DNA of 64,000 nt from Natronincola ferrireducens (GTDB lineage Bacteria > Bacillota > Clostridia > Peptostreptococcales > Natronincolaceae): the NCBI RefSeq assembly GCF_900100845.1, contig NZ_FNFP01000002.1, positions 372,001 to 436,000 on the forward strand. The letters run 5' to 3'. Below the pieces are notes generated by a model that did no database searches, had not been told where the DNA came from, and saw nothing but the letters and a program-made list of their open reading frames with translations. Positions 35,661-44,917 of the stretch are shown piece by piece. How positions within the stretch are numbered: position 1 is the first letter of the stretch; every line of letters begins with the position of its first letter. Position numbers and translations under genes: made by a program.

Positions 35661-36962
35661 TCAAAATTCTGTTAAAGCCTTAGCGTACTCAAAGGGTGTA
35701 GGAAGTATTGCTGGCAGAATCAGTGCCTCGTCTTCTGTTCTTTTTGCCTTTTTCAATCTAGCATAATTTAGCTGAACTTCAAGCAACCAAATCTTGAGGT
35801 CTTTATCTATTATTAAATCTATAGCAGCATCACCAATATGATAGTTATTATTCTCTATGATCTCTAGGGCTTTAGTACAGAGCTGAGCTATTTCATTTAT
35901 TATTAAATCCACTTTATTAACATCTAAGTGGAATATTTCTTTCAATGCTCTTTCACCTGGAATTACCTTTTCTCTATTTCTTGAATTAGAGATTATACTT
36001 CCTTTGTTTGCAATTTTGGTCTCCATTCCTGAATATTTCCACTCTTTAGTATGATCTTTTTGAATGTACACTCTAAAATCTACTTTGTTGTTACCATCTT
36101 GAAAAGGGATTGCTTCTTGAATTAAATATATTGTGTTTTTATTCAACTTCTTCTGCAAAATCTTCTCTAAATCTATTTTAGTTTTTATAGTAAGTCTTCT
36201 ACTAAATTCATCCTTCAATATATACCAATTTTTAAACTTCTTTAAGTACAATATCCCCCTTCCCCTGGATTTATTGAAGGGTTTTAAATAAACTTCATTA
36301 TATAATTTTAATGTCTCAAATAATTTTTCTATGTCTGTATACGTTATGGTTTTTGGTAAATGATCTATTAGCTCAGTATCCTTTGATAGCATCTGCCACA
36401 TACTAAGCTTATCTATATTATAGGGATAATTAAATATTTTATCTCCCATATGTTTTCTTAAATGTTCAAAGGTACCCCTTTTTATATATTTTCGAACATA
36501 AACTGCTCTCGGATAAGGAAAGACTCCTTTCACAAAAGTTTTGGTTCTCTCATTGTAATAATAACCTTGAATCGTTTTACTCCTCTTATTAATTGCTTTC
36601 TCTTGAAAAATAAATATAAGTCCTTTGATTTTATCGTAGTTTCCAAAGCACAAAGTAGTACTGTCCTGCATTCTATAATTAGAGGCTATAAGGTAACCAA
36701 TTACTGGACCCAAAACCAAGTGATTTTCTTGAAAGTAAGATTCATAGGGCAAGTTGGGAATATATATTTCCTCAGTTAGCTTTTGGGGAATAATGATGGT
36801 TAATGGCTCTATATGATTGTTAACGCTAATTATAAGTTCTTTTTCTAATAAGCCAAAATGCAATATTATTTTGTCACATTTTATATTATTCTTTTTTAAG
36901 CTTTGGGCATTAATATAAATTGTATTTTTAGCTATTTTGTTATCTATTACAATTGAATACAT
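35661..36962 (-). CDS. YheC/YheD family spore-coat ATP-grasp protein
   Basis: A 433-residue protein with the full YheC/YheD layout: an N-terminal beta-rich domain (residues about 1-150), the linker FPYPRAVYVRKYIKRG, and an ATP-grasp domain with EVYLKPFNKSRGRGILYLKK, VDFRVYIQKD and IGDAAIDLIIDKDLKIWLLEVQLNYA. In Bacillus these proteins are found on spores. It ends convergently with the short form at 34724 and follows the gene at 37032 by 69 bases on the same strand, which probably share a promoter. Confidence 0.88.
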   Translation of the reverse strand: MYSIVIDNKIAKNTIYINAQSLKKNNIKCDKIILHFGLLEKELIISVNNHIEPLTIIIPQKLTEEIYIPNLPYESYFQENHLVLGPVIGYLIASNYRMQDSTTLCFGNYDKIKGLIFIFQEKAINKRSKTIQGYYYNERTKTFVKGVFPYPRAVYVRKYIKRGTFEHLRKHMGDKIFNYPYNIDKLSMWQMLSKDTELIDHLPKTITYTDIEKLFETLKLYNEVYLKPFNKSRGRGILYLKKFKNWYILKDEFSRRLTIKTKIDLEKILQKKLNKNTIYLIQEAIPFQDGNNKVDFRVYIQKDHTKEWKYSGMETKIANKGSIISNSRNREKVIPGERALKEIFHLDVNKVDLIINEIAQLCTKALEIIENNNYHIGDAAIDLIIDKDLKIWLLEVQLNYARLKKAKRTEDEALILPAILPTPFEYAKALTEF

Positions 36963-37031
36963 AAATTCCCCCCTTATTATTTGAACCTATAATCTTTACT
37001 TATTCCATAAAAACTATGCTCCCTCTATTCT

Positions 37032-38213
37032 TTACTTTGGGTACATAAGATTATAAATGTTATTTATTTCTCCAATGTTTTTATTAATTTTTCTCTTTTT
37101 AGAAGATATTTCTTTATCCCCTCGATTTTCTTTTTTATTTTGAGTTATATATTCAGGTATCAGTTTTGGAGGTAATACTACGTCTGAACTATGGGGTCTT
37201 GGTCTTTGAAACTGATGAACAGGTCCTGCTTTTGAATATTTAGCAATGAAAGGCAACTCATGGTATAAGTATGCTTGTTCAGAATCTTTTCTTGTAGTTA
37301 AAGACAAATGTATTTTTTTAGATTTGTTTGCTTGCCCCTTAGATTTCTTACTTTTGTTCTTGGATTTTGTTGAGTTTTGTTGCTCTTCAACAGCTTTTTC
37401 TTCTGTAGCATTGTTTATTTTCTCTAGCTTCTCTTCTGCTTCTTTATAGGATTGTTTTAACTGATTTAATTCATCTTTACAGGATTTTAATTTACAAGCA
37501 ATTTCCTCCAACTCTTGCTGCTCCTTAGTTAATATATCTTTACAAAGTTTTTTTTCTTTTAGGCTATCTAAAAACCTTAATGTATCGCTTTTCTCTTCAT
37601 TAGATGGTTTATAGCCAAGTTCCTCCATAATACTTTTCACTAAAACATCTCCAAAACCAGTTAAAAAGCTTTCAAACCCAGTAGGTAGTGCTATTTCTAA
37701 AACCAGTGTTGGAATGTCATTGCCGAATATATAGGTCCAGTGTTTAGGGGCACATATTTTGTTCCAGCTATTAGCTATTCTATAAGTAACCTTTTTTTCT
37801 AAGAGGTTTAATTGTTTAACAAGATGTTTTGTTACAGAAATGCTTGTTTTTTGAAGATTAAATGGTAGATATACTGTTAAATCAGTTTGTTGTTCTACAA
37901 CAGAAACAGCAATAACAATTTGCACATCAAGATATTCCCAAGCAGCCTTGTTTGTGAAATTTTTATCAAGTATTACTGCCGCCCCTTCTCCTATAAGTGG
38001 AACTTTTACAGATTCCATCAATGTTTTTAGTTCTTCCTGTTGGGTTAGAGATTTTAATATTAATGTTTTATTCAGTAAAGCTGGGAACAAAATTATGTTT
38101 TCATTGTCTACACTATATTTTATGCCCTCTGAGTTACAGGAAACAATTATCAAATCTTTATCAGCATCATTAAACTCTAAAATTTTCTTTTCGTTCCATA
38201 CTATACTACCCAT
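37032..38213 (-). CDS. Unknown protein with coiled coil and basic tail
   Basis: A 393-residue protein I do not recognise. Residues about 1-200 are a mixed alpha/beta domain with IVIAVSVVEQQTDLTVYLPF and PTLVLEIALPTGFESFL. Residues about 222-275 form a coiled coil (EEIACKLKSCKDELNQLKQSY). A Lys-rich linker (SKNKSKKSKGQANKSKK) follows, and the tail is Pro- and basic-rich (VHQFQRPRPHSSDVVLPPK). It has no signal peptide. The candidate sigma-K promoter upstream and the YheC/YheD neighbour suggest a spore coat protein; that is inference. Confidence 0.7.
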   Translation of the reverse strand: MGSIVWNEKKILEFNDADKDLIIVSCNSEGIKYSVDNENIILFPALLNKTLILKSLTQQEELKTLMESVKVPLIGEGAAVILDKNFTNKAAWEYLDVQIVIAVSVVEQQTDLTVYLPFNLQKTSISVTKHLVKQLNLLEKKVTYRIANSWNKICAPKHWTYIFGNDIPTLVLEIALPTGFESFLTGFGDVLVKSIMEELGYKPSNEEKSDTLRFLDSLKEKKLCKDILTKEQQELEEIACKLKSCKDELNQLKQSYKEAEEKLEKINNATEEKAVEEQQNSTKSKNKSKKSKGQANKSKKIHLSLTTRKDSEQAYLYHELPFIAKYSKAGPVHQFQRPRPHSSDVVLPPKLIPEYITQNKKENRGDKEISSKKRKINKNIGEINNIYNLMYPK

Positions 38214-38244
38214 GAATTCCCCACCTTTTAAAAATATTATTATA

Positions 38245-38273
38245 TATAATATGCTGTTAATAAAAATTTGTGT
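38245..38273 (-). promoter_or_regulatory. Candidate sigma-K promoter
   Basis: On the minus strand CATATTATA (38245-38253) fits the sigma-K -10 consensus CATANNNTA exactly, with ACAC (38270-38273) 16 bases upstream as the -35. It lies 32 bases before the gene ending at 37032. Spacing and motif agree with Bacillus sigma-K promoters; activity is inferred. Confidence 0.55.
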
Positions 38274-38450
38274 TAATTGTTTTATATAAGGATGAACTTA
38301 GTTATCTTATTGTCAACACTTTTTATCATAGGATTTTCCCAATAGTTATAGGGTTTTAAAGCACAAAAGCCTTCCAAAGTGTGTAACTTTTAATTGTTAA
38401 TTTAATATACTGAAAGTATATATAATTTAACAGAAAGAGGTGAAGAAAAT

Positions 38451-38723
38451 ATGAAGCCAAAGCAAAGAATGTATATTGATGCAAGACATGAAAAATTTCA
38501 GCTTGGAAACGCAAAACAAGTAACATATGTGATAGAAGAAATAGATGAGGATTCTACCAAGCAAAAAATTTATGAGGCTATTGGTCCTTACACCTTAAAG
38601 ATAGAGGTTGTTCCTAATAATAAAAAAGTAATGATAACCTATTATGAAAGTATTATTAGTCCTACTTATATGGATTATCAACTTCAATTAAAGAACTTGG
38701 TTTTTAAAAGAGAAAATGACTAA
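38451..38723 (+). CDS. Small HMA-fold-like protein 1
   Basis: A 90-residue protein, first of three consecutive small genes. Its second half (EAIGPYTLKIEVVPNNKKVMITYYES) parallels IGPYTNNNILKISYSPSS in the next gene, suggesting a related beta-alpha-beta fold. There are no cysteines. The short N-terminus is basic. Function is unknown; the location suggests spore surface. A ribosome binding site (AGAGGTG) precedes the ATG, and the perfect palindrome ATATACTGAAAGTATAT lies at 38405-38421. Confidence 0.65.
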   Translation: MKPKQRMYIDARHEKFQLGNAKQVTYVIEEIDEDSTKQKIYEAIGPYTLKIEVVPNNKKVMITYYESIISPTYMDYQLQLKNLVFKREND

Positions 38724-38767
38724 AGAAATAACTATAAACAGTGACATTATTTAAGGGGGTATATTAA

Positions 38768-39064
38768 TTGTCTATTTATGATAAAATTCGACAGTTGGAA
38801 AATGAAAGAAGTATAACGATTCGATTGCTGGTTCCAGATATGACGACAATGGAGGATTATAGTATTATTGCTGCAGAATTGAGGAAGTACAATGGAATTC
38901 AAGCCATAGGGCCCTATACCAATAATAATATTCTTAAAATCAGCTATTCTCCATCTAGCCTTAGTTTAGATACTATTGACTATGTAATTAGTAGATTAGG
39001 TTATAGTCAAAACATAAAAAAGAAAGGGTTTTATCAAGCTGAACCTAAAAGAAAGGGAGGCTGA
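38768..39064 (+). CDS. Small HMA-fold-like protein 2, no metal-binding cysteines
   Basis: A 98-residue protein with the pattern of heavy-metal-associated (HMA) domains: LLVPDMTTMEDYSIIAAELRK, then GIQAIGPY, then ILKISYSPSSLSLDTIDYV and RLGYSQ. Where HMA domains have MTCxxC, this has MTTMED, so copper binding is not expected. It starts with TTG at 38768 after AAGGGGGT. It lies 44 bases after gene 1 and 62 before gene 3. Confidence 0.72.
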   Translation: MSIYDKIRQLENERSITIRLLVPDMTTMEDYSIIAAELRKYNGIQAIGPYTNNNILKISYSPSSLSLDTIDYVISRLGYSQNIKKKGFYQAEPKRKGG

Positions 39065-39126
39065 TGTGCTAATAAACATAGCAGGTAGGTGACCTGTATA
39101 TAGTTATATTTGTTAGGGGGTTTAGT

Positions 39127-39468
39127 ATGAGTCAATATAAAGATAAGTTCAAAAATATAGGTGAAATACAGAAGGAAAAAACGTCTATGTCATCAGTTCC
39201 ACCTAAGTATAAAGACTTAATAAAAAAACATGAAATATATACTGCTTCCAATGCTGTAATTACCATGCATATGACTATTACAAATCTTAATACCCAAGAA
39301 GATTATCAAAATATAGCAACAGCTTTGAAGGATATTAGAGGTGTAGAAGGTATAGGGAGTTTTCAACAAAAAAAACTTTCTGTAACCTATAATCAACATG
39401 AAACTAGTTTAGAACATATTGTCTACCACATATCAAATCTAGGTTATAGGTATATTAATCGTTTTTGA
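39127..39468 (+). CDS. Small HMA-fold-like protein 3, no metal-binding cysteines
   Basis: A 113-residue protein with an N-terminal extension of about 45 residues (SSVPPKYKDLIKKHEIY) before the HMA-like part: MTITNLNTQEDYQNIATAL, GVEGIGSF, KLSVTYNQHETSLEHIVYHI and NLGYRY. The metal loop reads NTQED, the same T-x-E-D as in protein 2. A ribosome binding site (AGGGGG) precedes the ATG. The function is unknown; duplication from a common ancestor with the previous gene is likely. Confidence 0.72.
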   Translation: MSQYKDKFKNIGEIQKEKTSMSSVPPKYKDLIKKHEIYTASNAVITMHMTITNLNTQEDYQNIATALKDIRGVEGIGSFQQKKLSVTYNQHETSLEHIVYHISNLGYRYINRF

Positions 39469-39617
39469 AAAAAATGCTAAGCCTGGATGGCTTACTAAAC
39501 AAAAAATTAATATATTTATCAATTTGTAACACATAGGTATAGTGTTTAATAGAATATATTAGAAGTTAAAATACGTTTAACTTTATTAATAGAAACAATA
39601 AAGGAGGAAGATATACT

Positions 39618-40304
39618 ATGTCAGAAGTTAATAATGAGCAAGTTCAAGCTGGAATCCCTACTAAACCTGCTCCGGTTCAACCTGGCCAATGCCCTATTAA
39701 CCCACGAACAGGACGCCCAGAATGTCCACCACCTGATAGAATCGAATGTATTGTTGTAGATAAGGTATATGACAGTTGTTTCCAAGTGGATAATCGAAGC
39801 AGAGAAATATTTACAGATGAATTAGAATTTGGAACAGGACTTGAAGCAGGTGACACAGTTTCATGTAATTTAACTGAAGGAGCAGAAATTACATGTACAG
39901 AAATCAGTCGTACTCCTGTAGGAGATGGTTTCTTTACAATAACACTTTTAGTAAGTGTTCCCGTTACCGTCACTAATCCTGAAGCAGCAAAGGGTGAATG
40001 TAATCAATTAACAAGAATCTTTACCTTTACTAAAACAGTAACATTGTGTGCTCCTGAAGGTGTCGATTTAGACTGTACAGAGAGTGTTTTGTTATCCTGT
40101 CACTGTGTAGTAACAAATGCAAATGAATTTGAAGAAGAGGGAGAAGCTGAATATGCCATTACTTGTGAAATTCAAGTATGTTTGGTTATAAAATCTATTC
40201 TTAGGGTACAACTATTAGTTCCTAGCTACGGTTTCTGTGTGCCAGCACCATGCGTTACATTACCAGGTGTTTGTCCTCCTCTTCCACCAGAACAGTGCTT
40301 CTAA
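39618..40304 (+). CDS. DKVY/GFC family cysteine-rich protein, putative spore-surface (2 of 3)
   Basis: A 228-residue protein sharing IVVDKVYDSCF and IKSILRVQLLVPSYGFCVPAP with the genes at 26798 and 44918. It has many cysteines (for example PGQCPINPRTGRPECPP, LLSCHCVV, PGVCPPLPPEQCF), so disulfide cross-linking into a coat layer is plausible. There is no signal peptide, which fits assembly from the mother-cell cytoplasm. Function is unknown. It has a strong ribosome binding site (AAAGGAGGAAG) and is followed by a terminator. Confidence 0.75.
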   Translation: MSEVNNEQVQAGIPTKPAPVQPGQCPINPRTGRPECPPPDRIECIVVDKVYDSCFQVDNRSREIFTDELEFGTGLEAGDTVSCNLTEGAEITCTEISRTPVGDGFFTITLLVSVPVTVTNPEAAKGECNQLTRIFTFTKTVTLCAPEGVDLDCTESVLLSCHCVVTNANEFEEEGEAEYAITCEIQVCLVIKSILRVQLLVPSYGFCVPAPCVTLPGVCPPLPPEQCF

Positions 40305-40312
40305 TGAATTGT

Positions 40313-40342
40313 AAAGAGAGTCATCTAGGATGGCTCTTTTTC
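40313..40342 (+). terminator. Terminator of the cysteine-rich DKVY gene
   Basis: AAAGAGAGTCATC pairs with GATGGCTCTTT (including one G-U pair), with a 3-base loop and T-run. Confidence 0.75.
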
Positions 40343-40459
40343 TATTGGTGGAAAATTCAAATAGGACAGGTTAAGTTGCATAAATTTTTTGTACATGTCA
40401 TAGTATGAAATAAGTAATGATTGTGATATAATTTTAAAACTAAAAAGGAAGTGAAGCAT

Positions 40460-42043
40460 ATGCACCTAGCATTTCCACAATATTATGTCATAAAGACTGG
40501 TGAAAACTTAACCTATTATTTCTTTTCGAACAATGATAATGAGCTTTGTTATCACCTTTTTAACGAGGACAATATGTTAATAAAAAAGAAAACTCTAGTA
40601 AATGAAATCATAATAGACTTTTCTGTAGCTATTAACCCTATAAATGAAATCCATGTAATCTGTCTTACAAAGGTAGGCAATTTGCTATATTATATTGGTT
40701 CAGATGATGGATGGAATCATAGGCTTCTTTCTAAGTTAGATATAAAGTCTAATATCTATAGATACTTATCCTTATTTATTCAAAAAGATTATGTTCATAT
40801 TCTTTGCGTCAAAACAAATCTTCTTAATGCCATTGTTTCCTCTATAGAACACATGTATTGGGATGATAAAAATCTCCAGCGTTCCACTGTTACCAGTTAT
40901 TTGCCCGGTAAGCACCCCAGTCCTTATCAAGTACAAATAGATCCATTAAATAATATCCATATTGTTTATAAGGTTTTTTATAAAAATAATCATCAGCTTT
41001 ATTATAGTAAATTTAATTTTTTAACTAAAAAATGGATTCCAGGAGAAATAATTACTGATTTAAAGGAGGATCACTCCCATCCCTATATGTTAATTGATAA
41101 TAAAGAGAATTTGCATTTGGTATGGTGTACTATAGAAGAAAATAATTTTATTCTAAAATATCGCAAAAAAGCTAACATACTCAGTCAAAAATCTAAATGG
41201 TCAAATATCCAAAGCCTTTCCAATAAAAATGCTAACCATATATCACCTATTATTATTCAACAGGGAAGTTTTTTAAAGGTTTTAAGTCGTCAGAACTATC
41301 ATATTAGTGAAATAGTTTCTCAGGACTATGGCAATAGTTGGACCTCTGTCAGTAAGAGTAAGCTGTATAGGACAAAAAAACCTCTTCTGATTCGGTATTT
41401 AAGTAATTTTCAAGGAGAAAAAACCATATACTGCCTTCAACATGTATATGGAGAGATTACAGATCATATCCTATTATTTGGTACAAAGCTCTATAAATTA
41501 AAGGAGAAAAACACTGGTGATCTTAGGCAGGTATCTCCTACAGCTATAGAGGTTGGAAATTTCTCTTCAACCCCTTCTATGGTTATAGAAAAAGATGGTG
41601 GAGAATTGCCACCATCTGAAGATAGTAGTATTATAAATGATAATCATCTAAATAAGTCTAATGCCGACAGTGATTTGCAACAGTTATTACATAATATAGA
41701 AAAACATATTGCCCTATTGATGATGGAACTAGAAAAATTACAAGAAATTAAAGGATTATTACAAAATAAATCCTCTGCTGAGGATGACTCTAGCACTGTA
41801 ATTGACTGTCATAGCTCTAATGTTCTACTGGATAGTTTTGGTTCATTAGAAAAAAATTTTTCTGCTATTGAAAAGACTCAATCTACACTAGAGAAGGATT
41901 TTGAAGTTTTTGGAGAAAAATTAGATTCCTTAGATGAAGAAATTACACTATATAGAGAAGAACTTTTACATTTGCATGAGGGTATAAAGGAAATAACCTA
42001 TAATACTGGATTTTTTAACAGAATAAAAAATCTATTTAGTTAA
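40460..42043 (+). CDS. Asp-box beta-propeller protein with C-terminal coiled coil
   Basis: A 527-residue protein. Residues about 1-330 are repeated WxxSxxL-type beta blades with one Asp box (SQDYGNSW, fitting SxDxGxxW) as in sialidase/BNR proteins. Residues about 385-515 are coiled coil (LHNIEKHIALLMMELEKLQEI; LEKNFSAIEKTQSTLEKDF). There is no signal peptide. The propeller resembles the separate protein at 46178, whose coiled coil is a separate gene. Catalytic residues for a sialidase are not evident. I prefer the ATG at 40460 to the GTG at 40451 because AAGGAAGTG lies 6 bases upstream. Confidence 0.75.
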   Translation: MHLAFPQYYVIKTGENLTYYFFSNNDNELCYHLFNEDNMLIKKKTLVNEIIIDFSVAINPINEIHVICLTKVGNLLYYIGSDDGWNHRLLSKLDIKSNIYRYLSLFIQKDYVHILCVKTNLLNAIVSSIEHMYWDDKNLQRSTVTSYLPGKHPSPYQVQIDPLNNIHIVYKVFYKNNHQLYYSKFNFLTKKWIPGEIITDLKEDHSHPYMLIDNKENLHLVWCTIEENNFILKYRKKANILSQKSKWSNIQSLSNKNANHISPIIIQQGSFLKVLSRQNYHISEIVSQDYGNSWTSVSKSKLYRTKKPLLIRYLSNFQGEKTIYCLQHVYGEITDHILLFGTKLYKLKEKNTGDLRQVSPTAIEVGNFSSTPSMVIEKDGGELPPSEDSSIINDNHLNKSNADSDLQQLLHNIEKHIALLMMELEKLQEIKGLLQNKSSAEDDSSTVIDCHSSNVLLDSFGSLEKNFSAIEKTQSTLEKDFEVFGEKLDSLDEEITLYREELLHLHEGIKEITYNTGFFNRIKNLFS

Positions 42044-42326
42044 GATCTAATTGTTTCAAAACCCTATTTCTATCTACTCGTTTAGCTTCATAGATACTGA
42101 TAATATCTTTTTTCAGTTTTTCTGCTTCTCTTGATAGAATGTGATAATCTTCCAATTCATCAAAACGTATAGAATAACTGCATCCTGCATTAAGCACACA
42201 AGGTGTAGATACTAATTGGAACTGCTTGTATCTCATTCTTTTGAGGTGCTGATATAATTGTACTGCATAATTTCTAGAATCAAATACAGCAATATAGTAT
42301 ATATTTTGAACATATTTTGCTCCCAT
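42036..42326 (-). CDS. DUF3343 family protein
   Basis: A 96-residue protein (YYIAVFDSRNYAVQLYQHLKRM, VSTPCVLNAGCSYSIRFDELED) matching DUF3343, described as a putative Se/S carrier-like family. Two cysteines, in STPCVLNAGCSYSI, are the family hallmark. Its 3' end overlaps the end of the convergent propeller gene by 8 bases. The role here is unknown. Confidence 0.8.
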   Translation of the reverse strand: MGAKYVQNIYYIAVFDSRNYAVQLYQHLKRMRYKQFQLVSTPCVLNAGCSYSIRFDELEDYHILSREAEKLKKDIISIYEAKRVDRNRVLKQLDLN

Positions 42327-42419
42327 TGTGGTTCCCCCTATAGTAAATTTTTGTATAGTTAAATATATGTTTTTACTATATTAGTTGTTCCTAGATATTC
42401 GGGAAGAACACTTGGTTTT

Positions 42420-42453
42420 AAAACACCGATGGACTATTTGCCATCGGTGTTTT
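42420..42453 (-). terminator. Terminator of rarA, bidirectional
   Basis: AAAACACCGATGG and CCATCGGTGTTTT form a perfect 13-bp stem with an 8-base loop. The stem overlaps the last rarA codons. Confidence 0.8.
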
Positions 42454-43759
42454 GGAGAGTTTGAATATAATATTTTATCTTTTCTTCATAACCATTATCG
42501 GTGGGTTTATAATAAGACTTACCCTCTAATTGGCTGGGCATATATTGTTGTTTCACATAATTTCTATCATAGTTATGGGGATATAGATAGTCGATGCCGT
42601 GACCAAAATCTTGAGCACCCTTATAATGGGTATCCTTCAAGTGATTTGGTACCATTGTCTGAATATTTTCCACATCCTTTAGGGCTTTGTCTATAGCAAT
42701 ATAGGCTGCATTACTTTTGGGAGCTGTAGCCAGATAAACAGTGGCTTGAGCTAGAGGAATCCGTCCTTCCGGCATCCCAATAATTTTTAAAGCTTCATGG
42801 GCTGCTATAGCCACTTGTAATCCACTGGGATCTGCATTACCTATATCTTCTGAGGCGGCAATAATTAATCGTCTTGCAATAAACTCTGGGTCTTCTCCCG
42901 CATAAATCATTTTTGCTAGATAATGAATAGCGGCATCAGGGTCACTTCCTCGAATACTTTTTATGAAGGCAGAAATTACATCATAGTGTTGATCTCCATC
43001 TTTATCATACTGAAGGGTCCTTTTTTGGATAGATTCTTCCGCTACTTCTAAATCAATCACTATTTTTCCATCTTTGTCCAGTGGTGTACTTAACACTGCT
43101 ATTTCTAAAGCGTTTAATCCCCTTCTAGCATCTCCTCCTGCGGTTTCAGCCATATGGCGAAGAGCATCTTCAGCAATCTCTATGGCAAAGTTCCCCAATC
43201 CTCTTTCTTTGTCCTTTAGGGATTTTTGTAAAATAACTAGAATATCTTCTTGATGCAATAGCTCTAATTTCAGTACAGTAGTTCTAGATAATAGGGCTTT
43301 ATTTACTTGAAAATAAGGATTTTCTGTGGTTGCACCAATTAAAGTCAGTAGCCCCTTCTCCACATGAGGTAAAAGGGCATCCTGTTGATTCTTAGAAAAA
43401 CGATGTATTTCATCAATAAATAAGATGGAACTTTTTTGTTGAATACTTAATAATTCATCGGCTTCCTCTACAACACCGCGGATGTCCTTAACGCCAGAGG
43501 TAACAGCATTTAACTGAAAAAAATGGGCAGCCACTTCGTTGGCAATTGCTTTAGCTATGGTGGTTTTACCGGTGCCGGGAGGACCATACAAAATTATAGA
43601 TGGTATTCTCTGGGATTGAATACACCTGTACAGAAACTTTTTATCTCCCAATATATGTCCTTGACCTAAGATTTCCTTAATAGATCGTGGCCTCATTCTA
43701 TCAGCCAAAGGGGCTGTAGTAGCTAGTGTATTTTCCTTTATTAACTGAAATATATCCAT
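42434..43759 (-). CDS. rarA: Replication-associated recombination protein A (AAA ATPase)
   Basis: A 441-residue RarA/MgsA protein acting at stalled replication forks. Walker A is GPPGTGKTTIAKAIA, Walker B ILFIDEIHRFSK, and ATTENPYFQVNKALLSRTTV is sensor 1. The C-terminal part includes IRGSDPDAAIHYLAKM and the AAYIAIDKAL and PNHLKD tetramerisation motifs. It follows the threonine aldolase gene by 12 bases on the same strand. Confidence 0.95.
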   Translation of the reverse strand: MDIFQLIKENTLATTAPLADRMRPRSIKEILGQGHILGDKKFLYRCIQSQRIPSIILYGPPGTGKTTIAKAIANEVAAHFFQLNAVTSGVKDIRGVVEEADELLSIQQKSSILFIDEIHRFSKNQQDALLPHVEKGLLTLIGATTENPYFQVNKALLSRTTVLKLELLHQEDILVILQKSLKDKERGLGNFAIEIAEDALRHMAETAGGDARRGLNALEIAVLSTPLDKDGKIVIDLEVAEESIQKRTLQYDKDGDQHYDVISAFIKSIRGSDPDAAIHYLAKMIYAGEDPEFIARRLIIAASEDIGNADPSGLQVAIAAHEALKIIGMPEGRIPLAQATVYLATAPKSNAAYIAIDKALKDVENIQTMVPNHLKDTHYKGAQDFGHGIDYLYPHNYDRNYVKQQYMPSQLEGKSYYKPTDNGYEEKIKYYIQTLQNTDGK

Positions 43760-43771
43760 TTCCTATCATCC

Positions 43772-44809
43772 TTACTCAATAATTTGTTTAATTATAGTAA
43801 TGGCATCATGAACATCCTGCTTGGTAACGTCTTTATGAGTGACAAATCTTATAACATATTGGTTCCGAGGGTTAGTTAATAACCCTCTTTCCTCAAACCT
43901 AGGAATTAACTGAGATGTAGTAAAGCCACTTTCTGTAAAGTCAACATTAATGATATTGGTATGTACCTTATCAATGTCAATGGAAATGCCAGGTATCTCC
44001 CTTAGCTTTTGAGCTAGTAGTTTAGCATGTTGATGATCAACATCTAATCTTCCTGTCATTTCCTCTAAAGCATGAATACCAGCAGCAGCTATGACCCCAG
44101 CCTGTCTCATGCCTCCACCAAGCATTTTTCTATATTTTCTAGCCCTTTGAATAAAGCCTTTGGTCCCCACCAGTAGACTGCCTATAGGGGCACAGAGACC
44201 TTTTGAAATGCAAAACATTACTGAATCCACATATTGAACAATTTCTCTAGCTTCTACTTTAAGGTAGGAGGCAGCATTAAATAATCTTGCCCCATCTAAA
44301 TGGACAGGTAAATTGTTTTCTTTCGCTACTTTATAAATTTGTTTCATATTTTCTAATGGTATTGCCATACCCCCAGACATATTGTGGGTATTCTCTAAGC
44401 ATATTAAACCTGTTTCAGGAAAATGTATATCTTCTTTTCTAATGACATCTTCCACTACATGGGGGTTCATTACACCATTGGTCCCTCTAATAGTTCTTGC
44501 CTGTACCCCTCCTACCCTGGCTATACCTGCAACCTCATATAGATAAATATGAGAGCTTTCCTCTAATATAATTTCCTGTCCTGGGATTGTGTGGGTCATA
44601 ACAGCCAATAAGTTACCCATTGTTCCTGTTGGTACAAATAGTGCTGCTTCTTTTCCTAATATTTCTGCAGCTATTGCCTCCAATTTATTTACAGTTGCAT
44701 CATCACCATAGACATCATCCCCTAGCTCAGCCTGCACCATTTTTTCCAGCATTTCCTCTGTAGGTAATGTCACCGTATCGCTTCTAAAATCAAGTTTTTT
44801 CATATCCAT
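43772..44809 (-). CDS. ltaE: Low-specificity L-threonine aldolase
   Basis: A 345-residue PLP enzyme splitting L-threonine (and allo-threonine) to glycine and acetaldehyde. It has LDFRSDTVTLPTEEML at the start, GDDVYGDDATVNKLE, LDGARLFNAA, and the PLP lysine in FCISKGLCAPIGSLLVG. I choose the ATG at 44809, since AAAGGAG lies 5 bases before it; a GTG two codons earlier is also open. It fits an amino-acid-fermenting metabolism along with glyA and the ornithine operon. Confidence 0.93.
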   Translation of the reverse strand: MDMKKLDFRSDTVTLPTEEMLEKMVQAELGDDVYGDDATVNKLEAIAAEILGKEAALFVPTGTMGNLLAVMTHTIPGQEIILEESSHIYLYEVAGIARVGGVQARTIRGTNGVMNPHVVEDVIRKEDIHFPETGLICLENTHNMSGGMAIPLENMKQIYKVAKENNLPVHLDGARLFNAASYLKVEAREIVQYVDSVMFCISKGLCAPIGSLLVGTKGFIQRARKYRKMLGGGMRQAGVIAAAGIHALEEMTGRLDVDHQHAKLLAQKLREIPGISIDIDKVHTNIINVDFTESGFTTSQLIPRFEERGLLTNPRNQYVIRFVTHKDVTKQDVHDAITIIKQIIE

Positions 44810-44873
44810 TTTCACTCCTTTATTTTTGCCTTGATACTATTATAAGTTATTCACTAGCTTTTTCCAATGGAAT

Positions 44874-44909
44874 AAAAAAATCTGATGCCCTAAGACATCA
44901 GATTTTTTT
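44874..44909 (-). terminator. Terminator, bidirectional
   Basis: AAAAAAATCTGATG and CATCAGATTTTTTT form a 14-bp stem with an 8-base loop between the third DKVY gene and ltaE. On the minus strand the T-run follows the hairpin and ends the DKVY transcript. Confidence 0.85.
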
Positions 44910-44917
44910 ATATTTTA

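Noticed and set aside
35661-35690. Second end of repeat copy E inside the YheC/YheD gene
   Set aside because: GCTTTAACAGAA resembles the repeat terminus but codes for the expected C-terminal residues, and only about 12 bases match.
37032-38213. N-acetylmuramoyl-L-alanine amidase domain
   Set aside because: There is faint resemblance near PTLVLEIALPTGF, but the zinc-binding His and Glu residues are missing.
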